A DNA stretch of 64,000 nucleotides from Choristoneura fumiferana (taxonomy: Eukaryota; Arthropoda; Insecta; Lepidoptera; Tortricidae): contig NC_133472.1 of the NCBI RefSeq assembly GCF_025370935.1, forward strand, positions 26,197,233 to 26,261,232. Reading direction: 5' to 3'. The position numbers and the translations under genes were made by a program. Each line of letters begins with the position of its first letter. The stretch's first letter is position 1. Under the pieces are notes generated by a model that was not told where the DNA came from, ran no database searches, and saw only the letters and a list, made by a program, of their open reading frames with translations. Of the stretch, positions 35,853 to 47,864 are shown piece after piece.

Positions 35853-36720
35853 TACTTGTACCTACTCAGAAAAAAATAGGGGCCAGGTGAGTTTCATCTG
35901 TAAAACGAAAGTACTAATAAATATAATTCTTCATAAAATTCTTTGTCTTAAAATGGTTTTCTTAATACAACATAACAGAAAGAAATACTTTCCATTCAAT
36001 TAAATAAGTTCAAACGAAAACGCTAAAGTGTTTTTGATTTCTTTTTACCAATGAAACTCTAGTGGCCCTTATTATCTTTTGACTACATAGTATAAATGAC
36101 GAATGCTATTATGCTGACGCGCGTATAATATAGGCCTCTGCTCCAAGCAAATTAAAAATTGTTCGCGTTCGATCCAATAATGAAATCTCGTCCTGCGCAG
36201 GCGACTTGCACTGACTGACGATGCCCTTGACTCTTAGTTGACGCTCATTGACTTTGATATGCAGCTTGCGAGACCCGAGTCTCATTTAACATCGTAAAAA
36301 GAAACTTTCGAACACCAACCAAATATTTACTGATAAATCAACGTTAAGGCAATTAAAATACCGACATGCGGAATATTGCATAGCTGCACCCTACTTATAA
36401 CAGCGCTTACATAGAAATAGTTGTAGCATGAGAAACAAACATTCATTATTCGATCTCAAATAAGAAAAGAATCACACACGGTTGGTTCATAGTAATTGCA
36501 TTCTTTATTATGTGTTAGCAACAAGTTTTGATGACCTTTCTTTGATGGTCTTTACCTACTTCCCTGGTTACAGGCTTAGAAATTGTGAAATGAATTCCTG
36601 TACCTATGGTGAATATATGAATGTGTGAACTTAAAAACCTACCAATTCACTCACGTATATAAAATGTTTTCTTTTAGAGCTGTGAATAGTATAGATCCCG
36701 CCCTACAGAATTGCACCTTA
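35853..36720. other. Unique DNA, no gene seen
   Basis: Mostly AT-rich with one CpG patch near 36185-36215 (CTCGTCCTGCGCAGGCGAC). No gene or repeat supported. Confidence 0.4.
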
Positions 36721-36722
36721 AT

Positions 36723-36917
36723 CGTTACTACTTAATATTATAATTCGAAAATAACTCTGTCTGTCAGTCTATTATCTCTTCACGCTTAAACCGTTTAACC
36801 GATTTGAAATTTGGTATGCGGATAGTTTGAGATCTGGGAAGGACATAGTATAAGTTTTAATCCCAGAAAATGCAAATAAACGAATTCTTTGCAGTCGGAG
36901 TTGCGGGCAACAGCTAG
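36723..36917 (+). mobile_element. Helitron-like repeat (family H)
   Basis: TACTACTTAATATTATAATT at the start, CTTCACGCTTAAACCGTTTA inside, and TTGCGGGCAACAGCTAG|T at the end. Well preserved and non-coding. Confidence 0.7.
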
Positions 36918-37369
36918 TATATTATATTAACATAAGTTTTAATTGCCTGTCCAAATTTTTAGACGTAGAAAGTCAAAATTTTGAAAAGACGCAGCCAATC
37001 CTATACGATGTACCTATATGTATATGAATTTTTCAAAGCTTCCTCGGGTTAGAAAACTCTTCAACTTTAAGACGTAAGTTACTTAGAATTTAATAACATT
37101 ATTAGACTATTATTGCGAATTTACTAACAACCGACCGACCATAGCTTTACCTCTTTAATCTTAATCCTTTTTGAGCTTCTGTTCACTTAGCATTGGCGTG
37201 TAATCGATCTGAAAAGCAAAAGATATGTTTTGCTGTAACAGGATTGTTACTTTTTATCTTTTAATGAAAGTAATAAATCAGTGATTATTATTATTTGCAT
37301 AAACATTATTAAAACTGTTTTAATTTGTTTATTAGGTTAAAAATCGATGTCACTCTGCAAAAGCATCGG

Positions 37370-37695
37370 GTAATAATTCACGCAACGACGTCGCAACTGT
37401 TCCGGCAAATATTAACGTCGATGCAAACAATACATTTTTTATATTAGTAGATGACTCGCACACAGGCCCAGTAACAATGTAGCGGGCGTCAGGAAGGTCG
37501 CGGGGCTATTAATAAAATGGAATAAAAATAAAATGTAATTATAATTATTTGCCCGCATTCGTGCCGTGCCGGCGCGGGCGGCTCGTATCGATGGCGCGGC
37601 GTAATAGTGAGGGGAACAATAAAATATACTTTAATTAGAGTCGATGTAGTGCCACCGTTTTGCCAGGACATCGACCCCGCACGCGCTGCCCGAGT
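37370..37695. promoter_or_regulatory. Unique island: AT homeodomain-type words within GC-rich DNA
   Basis: GGAAGGTCGCGGGGCTATTA, AATGTAATTATAATTATTTG, then GTGCCGTGCCGGCGCGGGCG and TATCGATGGCGCGGCG. Tight alternation of TAAT-type and CpG blocks over 300 bp, with no repeat or gene, makes this one of the best regulatory candidates here. Composition only. Confidence 0.4.
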
Positions 37696-37984
37696 CACTT
37701 GATCTTCTCGTGTTTTAATATTCCATGATATCGATGATTATTGATTAGGTAGTTCAAAATATAAACACGAAAAAGAAGAAGTCTATGCCATGCAGTGAGA
37801 CGTGTATAGGTCGGAATGAGATGGAGATAGTCTTGCAAACGGATCCCTAAATCGAAAAACATACACATGACACAATAAATAGACACTTAACGTGTAAGGC
37901 GGGATCCTATCCTTAAAAAAGTATTAAAACAACTATACCATTTTGTTAACATGGTTATATGCACTGCACTGCATGGTTACATTT

Positions 37985-38085
37985 TACATTTCTGGCACTA
38001 ACACTAACAGTCCCTGACCTTAGTAGGGGGCAGACGGACGGATGGAAAGACAGAAGGACCTTAAAGGATTACGGAACCTTAAAAA
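37985..38085 (+). mobile_element. Family D 3' end fragment
   Basis: AACAGTCCCTGACCTTAG, GGGGGCAGACGGACGGATGG, ATTACGGAACCTTAAAAAG follow the order of the right end of family D. Confidence 0.6.
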
Positions 38086-38269
38086 GCCGAAGCCAAAGCC
38101 AAAGTCCAGATAAATTTTCCTTACTTCGAAGTCACTTTAATCAGTCGAGTGTCATACTCGCCTGCAAGTTGAAACTTAATCAGGCTATGGGTCTATCATT
38201 AGTATGGCTATTATGAAGATATTTGTGTTGTTGCTTTTACAGCTTTAGGTATATTATGGGTCTCTTACC

Positions 38270-38350
38270 AGACGACTTTAACGAGGACGAGGGATAAGTC
38301 CGCCTTTGTACTTAACACAACTTTTATTTATGTAAGTACAATAAAGAGTA
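38270..38350 (+). mobile_element. LINE-type 3' UTR fragment (family M)
   Basis: GGGATAAGTCCGCCTTTGTA, then TTTTATTTATGTAAGTACAA and ATAAAGAGT. The same words occur inverted at 42871-43020 (GATAAGTTCGCCTTTG ... GTACAATAAAGAGT). Confidence 0.6.
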
Positions 38351-38360
38351 TAAACAAACT

Positions 38361-40595
38361 TTTTAAACAATTTCAAACGAGGTAAGTACTTAAAATATAG
38401 AAATGATAATTAATAAACAGGGGCTTATGCTAGTACGAGTACCAAAGTACCTAGCAAACGCAGAACCTGTATTCTGAGAGCGCAAATACGATATGGTTGC
38501 CCATCGCGAGTGAGATTAAATTTCGCCTTTTGCGGGCAAGTATCACGATTGGTGCGATATTACTAGTGCGACGAATTTTTCCCTTCTCGGTAGTCTTACA
38601 GTTGCAGACGTAAGGCGTTGAAATAAGCACAATTGCCTGTTCTTACTTTAAGTTCTTCTTCTAGTGTCTCCAGCCTTTAAATTACGTCTTCGTGATTATT
38701 AGCAAAGACATGTCCTGTATAGTTCTCACGCGCGTTGGACCCGTTAAAGTTTTAATTAAGTATAGAATTAAGCAAATTCTCGACTGCTAGACTTTTTTTC
38801 TTTTTAGTCTTTATTTAAAGATTTTTAAGGCAGTCTGGCTTTTATTTGATACGATTACCTCTACAATAGAAAAGATAATCCCATTCAATATTTGTTCGAG
38901 TAAGCTATTTTTAAATTTTGTATACCCTAGTCACTGCGACAGTTTTGCCAGATCTAATAACACCTATATGCTGAGAATTGTCCAGACAGGACCAGAGAAA
39001 TATACATATTCATATATACCTACACATTTACGCTATAAAAACGTAACCTTTTTTTCGTTCGGTTTCTCGGCTGGTCTTTTCTCTAAGTTCAATTATATAA
39101 ACGCTGATTAACTAATAATTCTCAATATGTTTAATATTCCTGAAGTTTCGAGGACAGAACTTTATTTCTTTACTTCAGGAGCTTAAAATTACCTTAGATA
39201 TAATGTAATTAGGAAATAGTTAACGTAGTAGCAATAACGTGTTACGTGATATAATATAATAACCTTTGGATTAAAATTACGAACCCTAGTACAATTTACT
39301 TTTTTGCCTAATGCCAATGGTATTTGTTCCGTTTTAATTTACGCCAAGTTAAATATCTCATCGCTTTAGCCAACAATAGACTAATTAAAGCTGTTCAATG
39401 TACCTTGTAAAATGTTAATAAAATATAAGCTCTAGTGATTAGTGTATTCTGAATTAGTTGAAATAACTTATTGTGAGTTCCATAGATGTTTAATCTACTG
39501 TATAATATATAAAAGTTACTTAGGTACTGCAAATAAAAAATATTATATGTCAACACCGTGCCATGGGTCCCTCTTATGTCTTTAGACAATGTCATCCAAA
39601 TTGATTTAGTTGTTTGTGCGTGATTCAACCACAAGCAAAACTCATTTTTGCATTTAAATACAGTATTGACTGATGTCGTCTCGTGGGTACAGACTTAATG
39701 GTTTTGCTAATGGCAGACTAAGTATTACAAGACTGAAAAAAATTAATATAAAAGATTTCAATTGATATTTATGTTACGGGTGATCATAACCATTGCCAAC
39801 TTACATACCTCAAAGTTACAAAAAATGTATAAGTACCTACTTGAATAAGCAGTGCTGCATAATTGCAAACAGGTGTCGAGCATTTTTTATTTCTTAATAA
39901 AGTACTGTACTGTTGTTGTATTTATATGAAAGTATAAATGTAATTTATGCTCATTATTTATATTTAAGTAATAATTACGGTAATGAAATATAAATATATT
40001 TTTCACTACGAATTTTATACACTCGCCACTAACCCTATTAATTTATTTTTTATATGAGCCAACCGTATAAATCATTTGAAGACAGGCCGCCACACCACTT
40101 ACAATGTTTTATTTATAAGCGGTGCTGTCATCTTGGTTAGCGGAAAAAATTAAAATATAGTGCATTTATCACGAACTCGTCCGTCCGTCGTGGAATGCAA
40201 TATAAAAATATTCATAAAGAAACATTCTTTATTTTTGTTGAAAATCACTTTGCTGGGCGAGTAAATAGCCCTAATGAGTATAACTAATGTGATTAGTAAG
40301 AAACAAAGATTTCATTTCCGCGTGGTCTTGCGGTATTTATAAGTAGCTACTTGTATCACACATGAAAATAAATCGTAGTTTCTGAATATCATGTAAATTA
40401 AGGATATATTTTTCTCTATGCATTTTTTGTGAAAATAGTAGACTGACTTCAAATCTTCTGTAGAAATAATTATTCAAATATCGATGTCTACAAAATCGAT
40501 TGTAACACGAACACTGTTGTAGTACTGTATTGATAATAAGATGTTCAATAATAAGATTGCACGTTGTGAATACTATTGACCGTAGCGTTACTTTG
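38361..40595. other. AT-rich DNA, no gene seen
   Basis: The minus-strand 79-codon frame at 39395 has no domain. No repeat family of the window recurs here. Confidence 0.45.
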
Positions 40596-40599
40596 TTGT

Positions 40600-40672
40600 A
40601 ATGTGGTAAGTTGAGTGCCTCGTGCGGCGCCGGCGGCCGCTCGCACGCACGCGTCTGCGCACTTCCCTACCA
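40600..40672. promoter_or_regulatory. Short CpG-rich patch
   Basis: GTGCGGCGCCGGCGGCCGCT then CGCACGCACGCGTCTGCGC in unique AT-rich DNA. Possible regulatory patch; weak evidence. Confidence 0.2.
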
Positions 40673-41454
40673 CTTGGTCATGTTCACATTTCAAGGAAAA
40701 AAAAATGCAAAAAATAAAATTAAGATAATGCTAAGAACTGTGTTTAGTTTAGAATTCAAATGGTCATACGGCCAGATTCTTACAACATACTAAAAATATA
40801 TTTCCACTGTCTATTGCAAATCAATTTGATATAATTTTAAACCATAAAAAAAAACAAAAAATTTCATGAAGCGTAGATAAGTTTTGTGGTGTAAAATTGA
40901 GTCATAACTAAGTTTTAAAGATATAAACAAAACGTTGGTTACTAACTACTTGGTTGTCGGTAGGTACTAACTTGTTTGCAAATTTTAAAACTAAACTTTT
41001 CGTCCCTGGGGAGGAAACCTGTACGTAAATCCATTACTCCCGCGGGAACAATTTAGGCCATTGTTCCTTTAGTATACAAACATGGAATAACATTATTGAC
41101 GAGCAAGTGTGATGAAAATAACTGAAACGACATAGGTACATATTTATAGTCTGTTCAGTTTTGCACGAAGTTTAGTATTTTTATCATATAAAGATGTAGA
41201 GTGGATGTAGATGTACTCGTACCTAGTCGGAAATTAAAAGACAAAATTAACTTGTTAACCTAATCGCTTTAGAAACAGAAATGCAGAGTACAAGAGTGGG
41301 TAGGTAGTTAATTAGTACACGCTAGGATATTGTCGAGCGTGTGTGGGGTGCCCAAACGCCAGCTGTCTCCCTACCATAAAGACGAAATAAAACTTTTTGC
41401 CGGCTTCCGCCTCAAGGGTCGGTGTAAAAGAGAACGTTTTTATGAATACTTAAA

Positions 41455-41610
41455 CTAATAATTAACGCTGCACTTAGTCGCGCTTAGAACTCTGTTTATG
41501 TGTCGACGATTTTCTTGGTATTGTTTGTTTTTCATTTGTGTCCATTTTACGTCGCGGTCCATTTTCCCCGCAGCTCATTATGCCGTATCGAACCAGTGAG
41601 TGAGCTACCG
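41455..41610. promoter_or_regulatory. Unique mixed island
   Basis: CACTTAGTCGCGCTTAGAAC, TTTTACGTCGCGGTCCATTT and CCCCGCAGCTCATTATGCCG in unique sequence. Composition only. Confidence 0.25.
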
Positions 41611-41984
41611 CTGCCGCCGTCCTTATTTTAATGTATTACTTTATTTATTCTCTAATCAAACTGTATAGATGTAGCGTCTGTTTTGCAACAAAAATAGAAC
41701 GTATCACGATGCAAGTGAAGTCCTGAACTATTGCTTATTATCATTGCTCATTATGAAGTATGTTAATTAAATTTGGAAAGCCTATTAAAATAAGTGAAAT
41801 GTTCCATCTAATGCTCAGAAACCAAATTTAACGTGATGTATGTATACAAAAATACCGACATGTCGCGGCATTTACATTAAGTGTTAAAAATCAATCTGTT
41901 CCATTCTCCGAGGATTAGGCCGTTGCTTTTGGATATAAAAAGCCCACATCTGTTTGTGTAATATTGGCCTAATGGACCTACTTA

Positions 41985-42190
41985 TACACCCCGTTTCGGG
42001 CGCACCACTACAGGTGCAATTCGCGTAATAAAAACAATTAAAACGAGCGGGCGTAAATTAAAAATAATAACATAGTGGTGAAAGGACGGGGAGTGAAAAA
42101 TGAGGCGGGTGTGCAGGGGTGAGGTCAACTACGCTCACAGCGGCCCGCGAGCTGCGCGCCAAGTCGCCAACTGCGACCAACAGGATTCGT
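41985..42190. promoter_or_regulatory. Unique CpG-mixed island
   Basis: CCCGTTTCGGGCGCACCAC, TTCGCGTAATAAAAACAATT, AAAACGAGCGGGCGTAAATT and AGCGGCCCGCGAGCTGCGCG. Alternating AT and GC blocks, no repeat. Regulatory candidate by composition. Confidence 0.3.
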
Positions 42191-42632
42191 CTTGAGGGAC
42201 GTCCACTGTGCTGGTTACTTTTGTATCAATATAGCTCTGAATTTGAAAATGATATTTAATTCGACATTATCTAGGGTTCTGCGCCCAAAGAGTGACAAAC
42301 GGAACCCTATTACTGTCGCTATGCTGTCCGTCTGTTTGTTAATAGGGCTGTATCTCGAGAACTTTAAAGATAGCTGAAATTCACATAACAACACAAATAA
42401 TCAAAATTCAATTAAAAATTAACTATACGGCAACGTATCATGGTTTCGTTCTATCTCTATAACGTTTAAACTTAAACAGACAATTCTCAAAATCTAAATT
42501 ATCATACACATAAACATACTACAATTACATAGCTCGAAAATTCAGCCAACCTTCTATTAAGTAGGTACTTCAATTATACCTTCATTTTATTTATGAACAT
42601 AAACAGGTAGTCAGCTTTTTTTATAATATTGT

Positions 42633-42870
42633 ACCATCTTGCTCGCTAATCCTGCCGTGAAGCAGCAGTGCTTGCACTGTTGTGTTTCGGCGTGGAGAGT
42701 AAGACAGCCGGTGAAATAACTGGCACTTGAGGTATTCCATCTTAGGCTTCTAGGTTGGCAACGCATCTGCAATACCCCTGGTGTTGTAGATGTTTATGGG
42801 GGGTGGTGATCTCTTACCATCAGGAGACCCACTTGCTCGTTTTCCATCCAGTCAAAATAAAAATAAAAAA
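42633..42870 (+). mobile_element. Family L LINE-type 3' end, young 5'-truncated copy
   Basis: Starts abruptly at ACCATCTTGCTCGCTAATCC and ends in AAATAAAAATAAAAAA. By eye it differs from 23148-23392 at about ten of 235 positions, so both inserted recently. Confidence 0.9.
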
Positions 42871-43020
42871 TGTTGTTGTTGTTGTTGTAACTCTTTATTG
42901 TACATAAAACATATGAAAATTACAATTAACAAGAGAAAGAGATAAACAAAGGCGAACTTATCCCTTAAAGGCATCTCTATCAGTTAACCTTTGAACGATT
43001 GAAAGGACAACAGAAACAAG
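42871..43020 (-). mobile_element. Family M LINE-type 3' end, reverse
   Basis: On the minus strand: GGGATAAGTTCGCCTTTGT, TCTTGTTAATTGTAATTTTC, GTACAATAAAGAGT, then an ACAACAACAACA tail that abuts the poly(A) of the family L copy, tail to tail. Confidence 0.65.
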
Positions 43021-43950
43021 AGTAGACACTACAATGGAAAGATAAAAGGGTCGAAAAATTTAAATTAACCTATGTTCGCACATAAATAGTAATTTTGCTT
43101 CTGACTCCCATGGAACGCTCTGTACGCGAGTTCGACTCGCACTTGGCCGGTTCTTTTTAGGTACATACATACATTTATCATTACTTATCCTTTGAAATAA
43201 AACTCGGTGAATTTTGCCTAGACATTTTAAAATAAAGTGGCATAAATTTTCCAGACGAGTAAAGTTATTTTATACATTTGATTACAATATTATATCCTTT
43301 GTCAAGTTAAGAATTCATTCGTGGAGGCACATAGATAGTAACATAATAGACCGTTGCATTGTAATGACTGTAATTTAATAGAATAATAAATGCTAACTTC
43401 CGTATTAAGAGAACTAACAGGGCATCGTATTGTATTGTGGCAACAATGAACTCGGCGAGGATAAAAGTCAGCGTTATTTTACCGTACATTCAGTAAGAGA
43501 AGTCTTCGAGATAGGTACGATGTATTATTTAAAACTGGTCTTAGAAAAAATATTAATTAATCAACGTATTACTTTTAAATATCATAAAAATAATTACACG
43601 TCTTTATCAAAAATATCCGTGTAATTTATTGGAATAGTCTGAGTGAAATACTTTTGTACTCAACAGTCTTTATACGACAGATTCGTTCCGACGTCGGACA
43701 ATTAATATTAATTAAGATTTAAATTGGTCTAATTACATAGAGCCCGGTCCATCTCCAACGGGCAAGCCATACTTGGAGTGGACAAAAAACTTAATGTAAA
43801 ATTTTACATTTAATATTTTTAAGTAATTTAATTTTGAAATGTAGAATGACCAGTATGTTACTCTTGGCAAAATTGACTTAAGACGAAGCAGCGCGGTTTT
43901 GATTACTATAAAAGTGGATATCGTGTGTGATCTTATTTTAATAGTGTACT

Positions 43951-43967
43951 TTTTTTTCCAGGTAAGT
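43951..43967 (+). promoter_or_regulatory. Candidate recursive splice site (zero-length exon)
   Basis: A T-run directly before CCAG, directly followed by GTAAGT: TTTTTTTCCAGGTAAGTC, junction between 43961 and 43962. This is the juxtaposed 3'/5' splice-site motif of recursive splicing in long insect introns. It would act only if the window is intronic on the + strand, which the sequence does not prove. Confidence 0.35.
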
Positions 43968-44157
43968 CATCAATAGAGCTACTAATCAATGAATGTGCGT
44001 TTAGAGTAAATATGGTAAGTAAGTATTAATTAAACATAGGTACAGTCAAAATACAAGTCATGGTTATAACGACATCTAAGGGACAGCAGTATTTGGTTTT
44101 TAAACACGATTAGTCTGTAACCAGTGTTGTTTTGGTATATAAGGTCATCTTGGGATT

Positions 44158-44776
44158 TGTAGGGTTCCGTAGTGAACTAGGAACCCTTATAGCTTCGCCA
44201 TGTCTGTCCGTCTGTCTGTCTGTCCGCGGCTAAGCTCAGAAAACGTTAGTACAAGAAAGCTGTAATTTGGCGGGAATATACATAGCAGTCACGCCGACAA
44301 AGCGGTAAAATAAAAATAAAATAAAAAAATGTGTGATTGTTTTTCTCGACTAACCCTATATAATAGTGTGGGGTATCGTTGGATAGGTCTTTTGAAACCT
44401 GTGGGCTTTCCAAGACAATTTTTCGACTCAGTGGTCTGTTTGCGAAATATTCAACTTTAAAGTCCAATTTTTCATTAAAATCGAACGTCGCCCTCCCCCC
44501 TCTAAAACCTAAAATGTTGGGTGGAAAAATTTGGAAAAACTCAGGATGGTGGTATAAGTATATCAAATTTACAAGGAAAATTATAATGGCTAAGATTGCT
44601 TGAGAATTATTAATAGTAAGAGTAAATAGGTGCCTAAGGTATAAAATATACCTAAACATGAAATAAAACTTTTATACACAATACGAAATCCTTAAAAAAA
44701 AAACTTGATTTTTCGTAATGGCTACGGAACCCTATGTTGGGCGTGTCCAACACGCTCTTGACCGGTTTTTTTTTTC
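44158..44776 (-). mobile_element. Family D ~600-bp repeat, reverse
   Basis: Minus strand: AAAAACCGGTCAAGAGCGTG, AACATAGGGTTCCGTAG, ... GGACAGACAGACGGACAGAC, CTACGGAACCCT. The 137-codon minus-strand frame over it and the plus-strand frame at 44379 are by-products of the repeat, not genes. Confidence 0.9.
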
Positions 44777-44999
44777 TTGATCGCTGCATCCAATATGTCG
44801 TTATAACTGGTGTCCCTATTATAATCGGTTTTGATTGTAGGTAAGTAAGTATAAATATTGTCATAAATGTTGTTAATATCCGTGTAGCAAAACTAGATAA
44901 ATAGGGATATGTAAGTAAATTCAGGATGTGTATCCAGAGGCATATTGAAATTGTGTTCTAGTTCCAAAAAGTCTTAAGTTAAAAATGTTGAAATCATTA

Positions 45000-45620
45000 G
45001 TCTCCTTTGACGGCACACTCAGCGTCCCTTGCCGCCGCGCGGCGTCTAGGGGCATTGTGCGAGCCCGCTTGCGGCCTCAACAAATACAGCACACTCCGCC
45101 GCCGCAGCTATAATATGTTAAACGCCTTCCGGATTGTTTCCAGACTTAAGCGCTAACAACTTCTTTTAGTTTCAGCTAGCTTTTTGTGAACGGTATCACA
45201 ATTACCCCTTTCACATCTCCGTATGCGGAGGCAGCCTATTTTATCCACAACGTCTGCTCCACGTTTATATATGCACAGCTTTGCATATCTTTTAATAACA
45301 GGCTAGAGGCGTCCCGTGTAACTGCTTTTATCTGTGCGTTCGCTTTTGTCCCTTACATTTCGCGAGAAAAAAAATTATACGCTTATGTATGCGCGGTGTG
45401 AATTGTCTCTTAATTTGTGGTTCCAGGACACGTTGAAACGTCTGCGTCGCGCGTTAGTGGATCATTGCGGCGGCAAAGCTTTGGGTTAGCGGCAAAGTGC
45501 AGGTTCCGCGCGATAATGGCGCGGTAAAAATGTTTGTCATGTGCCGCTCCCCTTACAACTGCTGATGAGTAGGAATCCGTTTACCAAACGAGCGATGCGC
45601 CACTTTTTGTTTCCGACTAT
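45000..45620. promoter_or_regulatory. CpG-rich unique islands, candidate regulatory DNA
   Basis: Three patches: CCTTGCCGCCGCGCGGCGTC and ACTCCGCCGCCGCAGC (45025-45110), GTCTGCGTCGCGCGTTAGTG and AGGTTCCGCGCGATAATGGC (45440-45525), and ACGAGCGATGCGCC near 45590. No repeat and no domain in the 71-codon frame at 45186. One of the longest GC-rich stretches here. Confidence 0.35.
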
Positions 45621-47223
45621 GAGTGGCTCGGCATAATTAAAGTGCACAAAATATAAAAGGAGACTCGCTAATGAGTCCAAACTACTTCAAGACCAAGGAT
45701 ATAAAACTTTTCATCTCTTAAGAACATGGATTTCTAAAGTTCGTATTGTACCTAGTGTACAAGTAAAGTGTACTAATTATGAATTTCGAATGTTAAATTC
45801 AGTTAATGTATGTGTGTTGGCTCTGAAGTCAGACCCTCTCATTAAATTAGTCCGGCGGTTGGCGCACTATGATATACTTAAGCTACGCACTGATTGACGT
45901 AAGTGCGAAACTTACACTCAGCTTTGTGAAATAGAGAAACATAGGCTCAATGCCTTCTACAGAGGTAATAAACGTGGATGGAAAATTTGTTCGACGCTAT
46001 TTGAATTGCAATGGAAGCTTTAAAAACTAATTAGACCTAGTATTAGGAACACGTCCTACGGAAATGTTAAGTTCAGCTTACTTGACGTTTTAAATACTTT
46101 ATTTATTTAATACTGAGCTACTCGTAATCCTAATAGGTATCTATTTTTTAGTTGCTCACACCGCATTTGTTTTATTATTATATTACACGTTGAATAGTCA
46201 CATAATTATCTACGACGGTCGGTCGTCGATCGGCTGTCGACTGTCTGTCCACCCCGAGAATGTGTTTGTTACGCTTCATTTATTATTTAAGTATTATTCC
46301 GAATGCTTATTTAATCATTCATTTGCTTTAGTTATTAACAGACTTGTTAGACATAATTTTACGTAGTTTCCCTCATTAAAACAAATTAATAACAAGTTTA
46401 ATTTGTTAGAAACTTAGTTACTCCCTCCTTACAAAATCGAAGGTATTTGGTAATAGGTCGTTTCTCCACTAACTGGGTGAATTCGGACAATCACATGCCA
46501 ATAGTATTATTTATCTCTAGTCATGCTTGATTTACAATAACTATAAGTAAAGAACACACAAGACAAAAACAAGGCAAGTTAAATAAAACCATTGAATTAA
46601 TCGGCTTATGTACTTATGATCGTGTGTATAACCGTTTAGCTTTTAGATATTAAATGTATTTTATCGAAAAAAAAAGTAAGTATTATTGTTAAGTTCGTTA
46701 TGGACTGTTGCTTTAAAATGTTGAGACATGTAAGTGAGAACAAAGAAAAATAAATAAAGAAAACTATAATGCACTAAGTTAATGATGGTATGATTATTTA
46801 AACCTTTTTTAACTGCTGCAAGTAGTTGATGTGTAAGTTGCCTAGTAACTCGATTTCTGTGTTCTGATACAACAGAGGATAGTTTTTGAAGGTTTTAGAA
46901 AATGTTTTAATAATACTTGAGTACATTAATTATAAATTGATCACGCAATGACTCTACGGAAGTCTATAGACTTAACCCAAGAGTTAGAGGGAGGTATTTT
47001 GGAACTAGACTAAAAATGGATCTGTCAAGTTCATTAGTATATGCAGGTATTCATTGAAATGTGTGGGCAACATCTTTGAACTTTCTCGAAAGACACCGAG
47101 TATTCTTTTGGTCACCCAGGAAGGTACTGCAATAAAGTAACCACCGTCAGCGTCAGCACATAAATATTTTCTTAATATGAAACTTTCACAGAATATTTAA
47201 ATAATATATACCTAATAGTCGAT
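45621..47223. other. Unique DNA, no gene seen
   Basis: Mostly AT-rich. CGACGGTCGGTCGTCGATCG near 46213 is a small CpG cluster. No repeat or gene supported. Confidence 0.4.
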
Positions 47224-47680
47224 ATGTGTATACTGCCTGTCCTAACTTACGGTGCTCAAACATGGTCACTTACTGAGTTACAGAAGACCAAATTGAAGGT
47301 TTGCCAGAGAGCAATGGAGCGCAGTATGTTGGGAGTGAAACGGGTTGACCGGATCCGGAACACTATATTGCGCTCCAAAACACGCATTGCTGATGTGGGT
47401 GTCAAGACTGCCAGGCTGAAATGGGACTGGGCAGGCCACGTCAGCCGTATGGAACCCAATAGGTGGGCTAAAATAGCCACAGACTGGATACCACAAAATG
47501 GACTTCGGCGGCGTGGTAGACCCAGGCGTCGATGGCGGGACGATCTGGACGCCTTTCTTCGCAGCTGGCCAGAGATCGCCCAAGAAAGGGTAGAATGGAG
47601 GACATGGGGGGAGGCCTTTGCCCAGCAGTGGGACACCTCTACAGGCTTCTAAATAAATAATAATAATACCTAATAGTAAT
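47224..47680 (+). pseudogene. RTE-type reverse transcriptase C-terminus (142 aa, 5'-truncated)
   Basis: The open frame 47224-47652 encodes the end of a non-LTR retrotransposon polymerase. PVLTYGAQTW (residues 5-14) is the conserved block after the palm domain. RLKWDWAGHVSR (64-75), RGRPRRRWRDDL (97-108) and WGEAFAQQWD (128-137) follow in the usual order of RTE-clade C-termini. The catalytic YxDD region and the endonuclease are absent, so it is a 5'-truncated copy. The frame itself is intact, which suggests recent insertion. It ends in an AT-rich AATAATAATA tail (47655-47680). It is a mobile-element remnant, not a host gene; RTE assignment is from motif memory. Confidence 0.9.
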
Positions 47681-47864
47681 TGTTATTGTAAATTTAGGAG
47701 ATTTTTAAGTTAATTTTACGGTTCATAGATTTTATCGAAGCGAATAGGATAAAAAAAAATACCTAAAATAATGCTAGCTGTCCACACAATGTTCAGTTAA
47801 ATATTTTGCATAAAATCATACTGGGTGCCAATGAACACTGAGGGTGAGGAATTAATGAAAAATG

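Larger units (their letters stand above)
42272..43158 (+). mobile_element. Split interspersed repeat (family E) with internal insertions
   Basis: The 5' end is at 42272-42420 (TAGGGTTCTGCGCCCAAAG, GGAACCCTATTACTG, GGCTGTATCTCGAGAAC). The 3' end is at about 43090-43158 (GACTCCCATGGAACGCTCTG, GAGTTCGACTCGCACTTGGC, CGGTT). Both ends are in the same orientation. Two LINE tails lie between them, which suggests insertion into one element; two separate fragments remain possible. Confidence 0.5.

Noticed and set aside
44041..44060. Another CAGTC MITE (TACAGTCAAAATACAAGTCA)
   Set aside because: No right-hand inverted end could be found downstream.
44246..44659. 137-codon minus-strand open frame
   Set aside because: It lies wholly inside a family D repeat whose other copies do not keep the frame; no protein motif.
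47256..47636. Long minus-strand frames (126 and 101 codons) over the RTE fragment
   Set aside because: Antisense shadows of the real plus-strand reverse transcriptase C-terminus.
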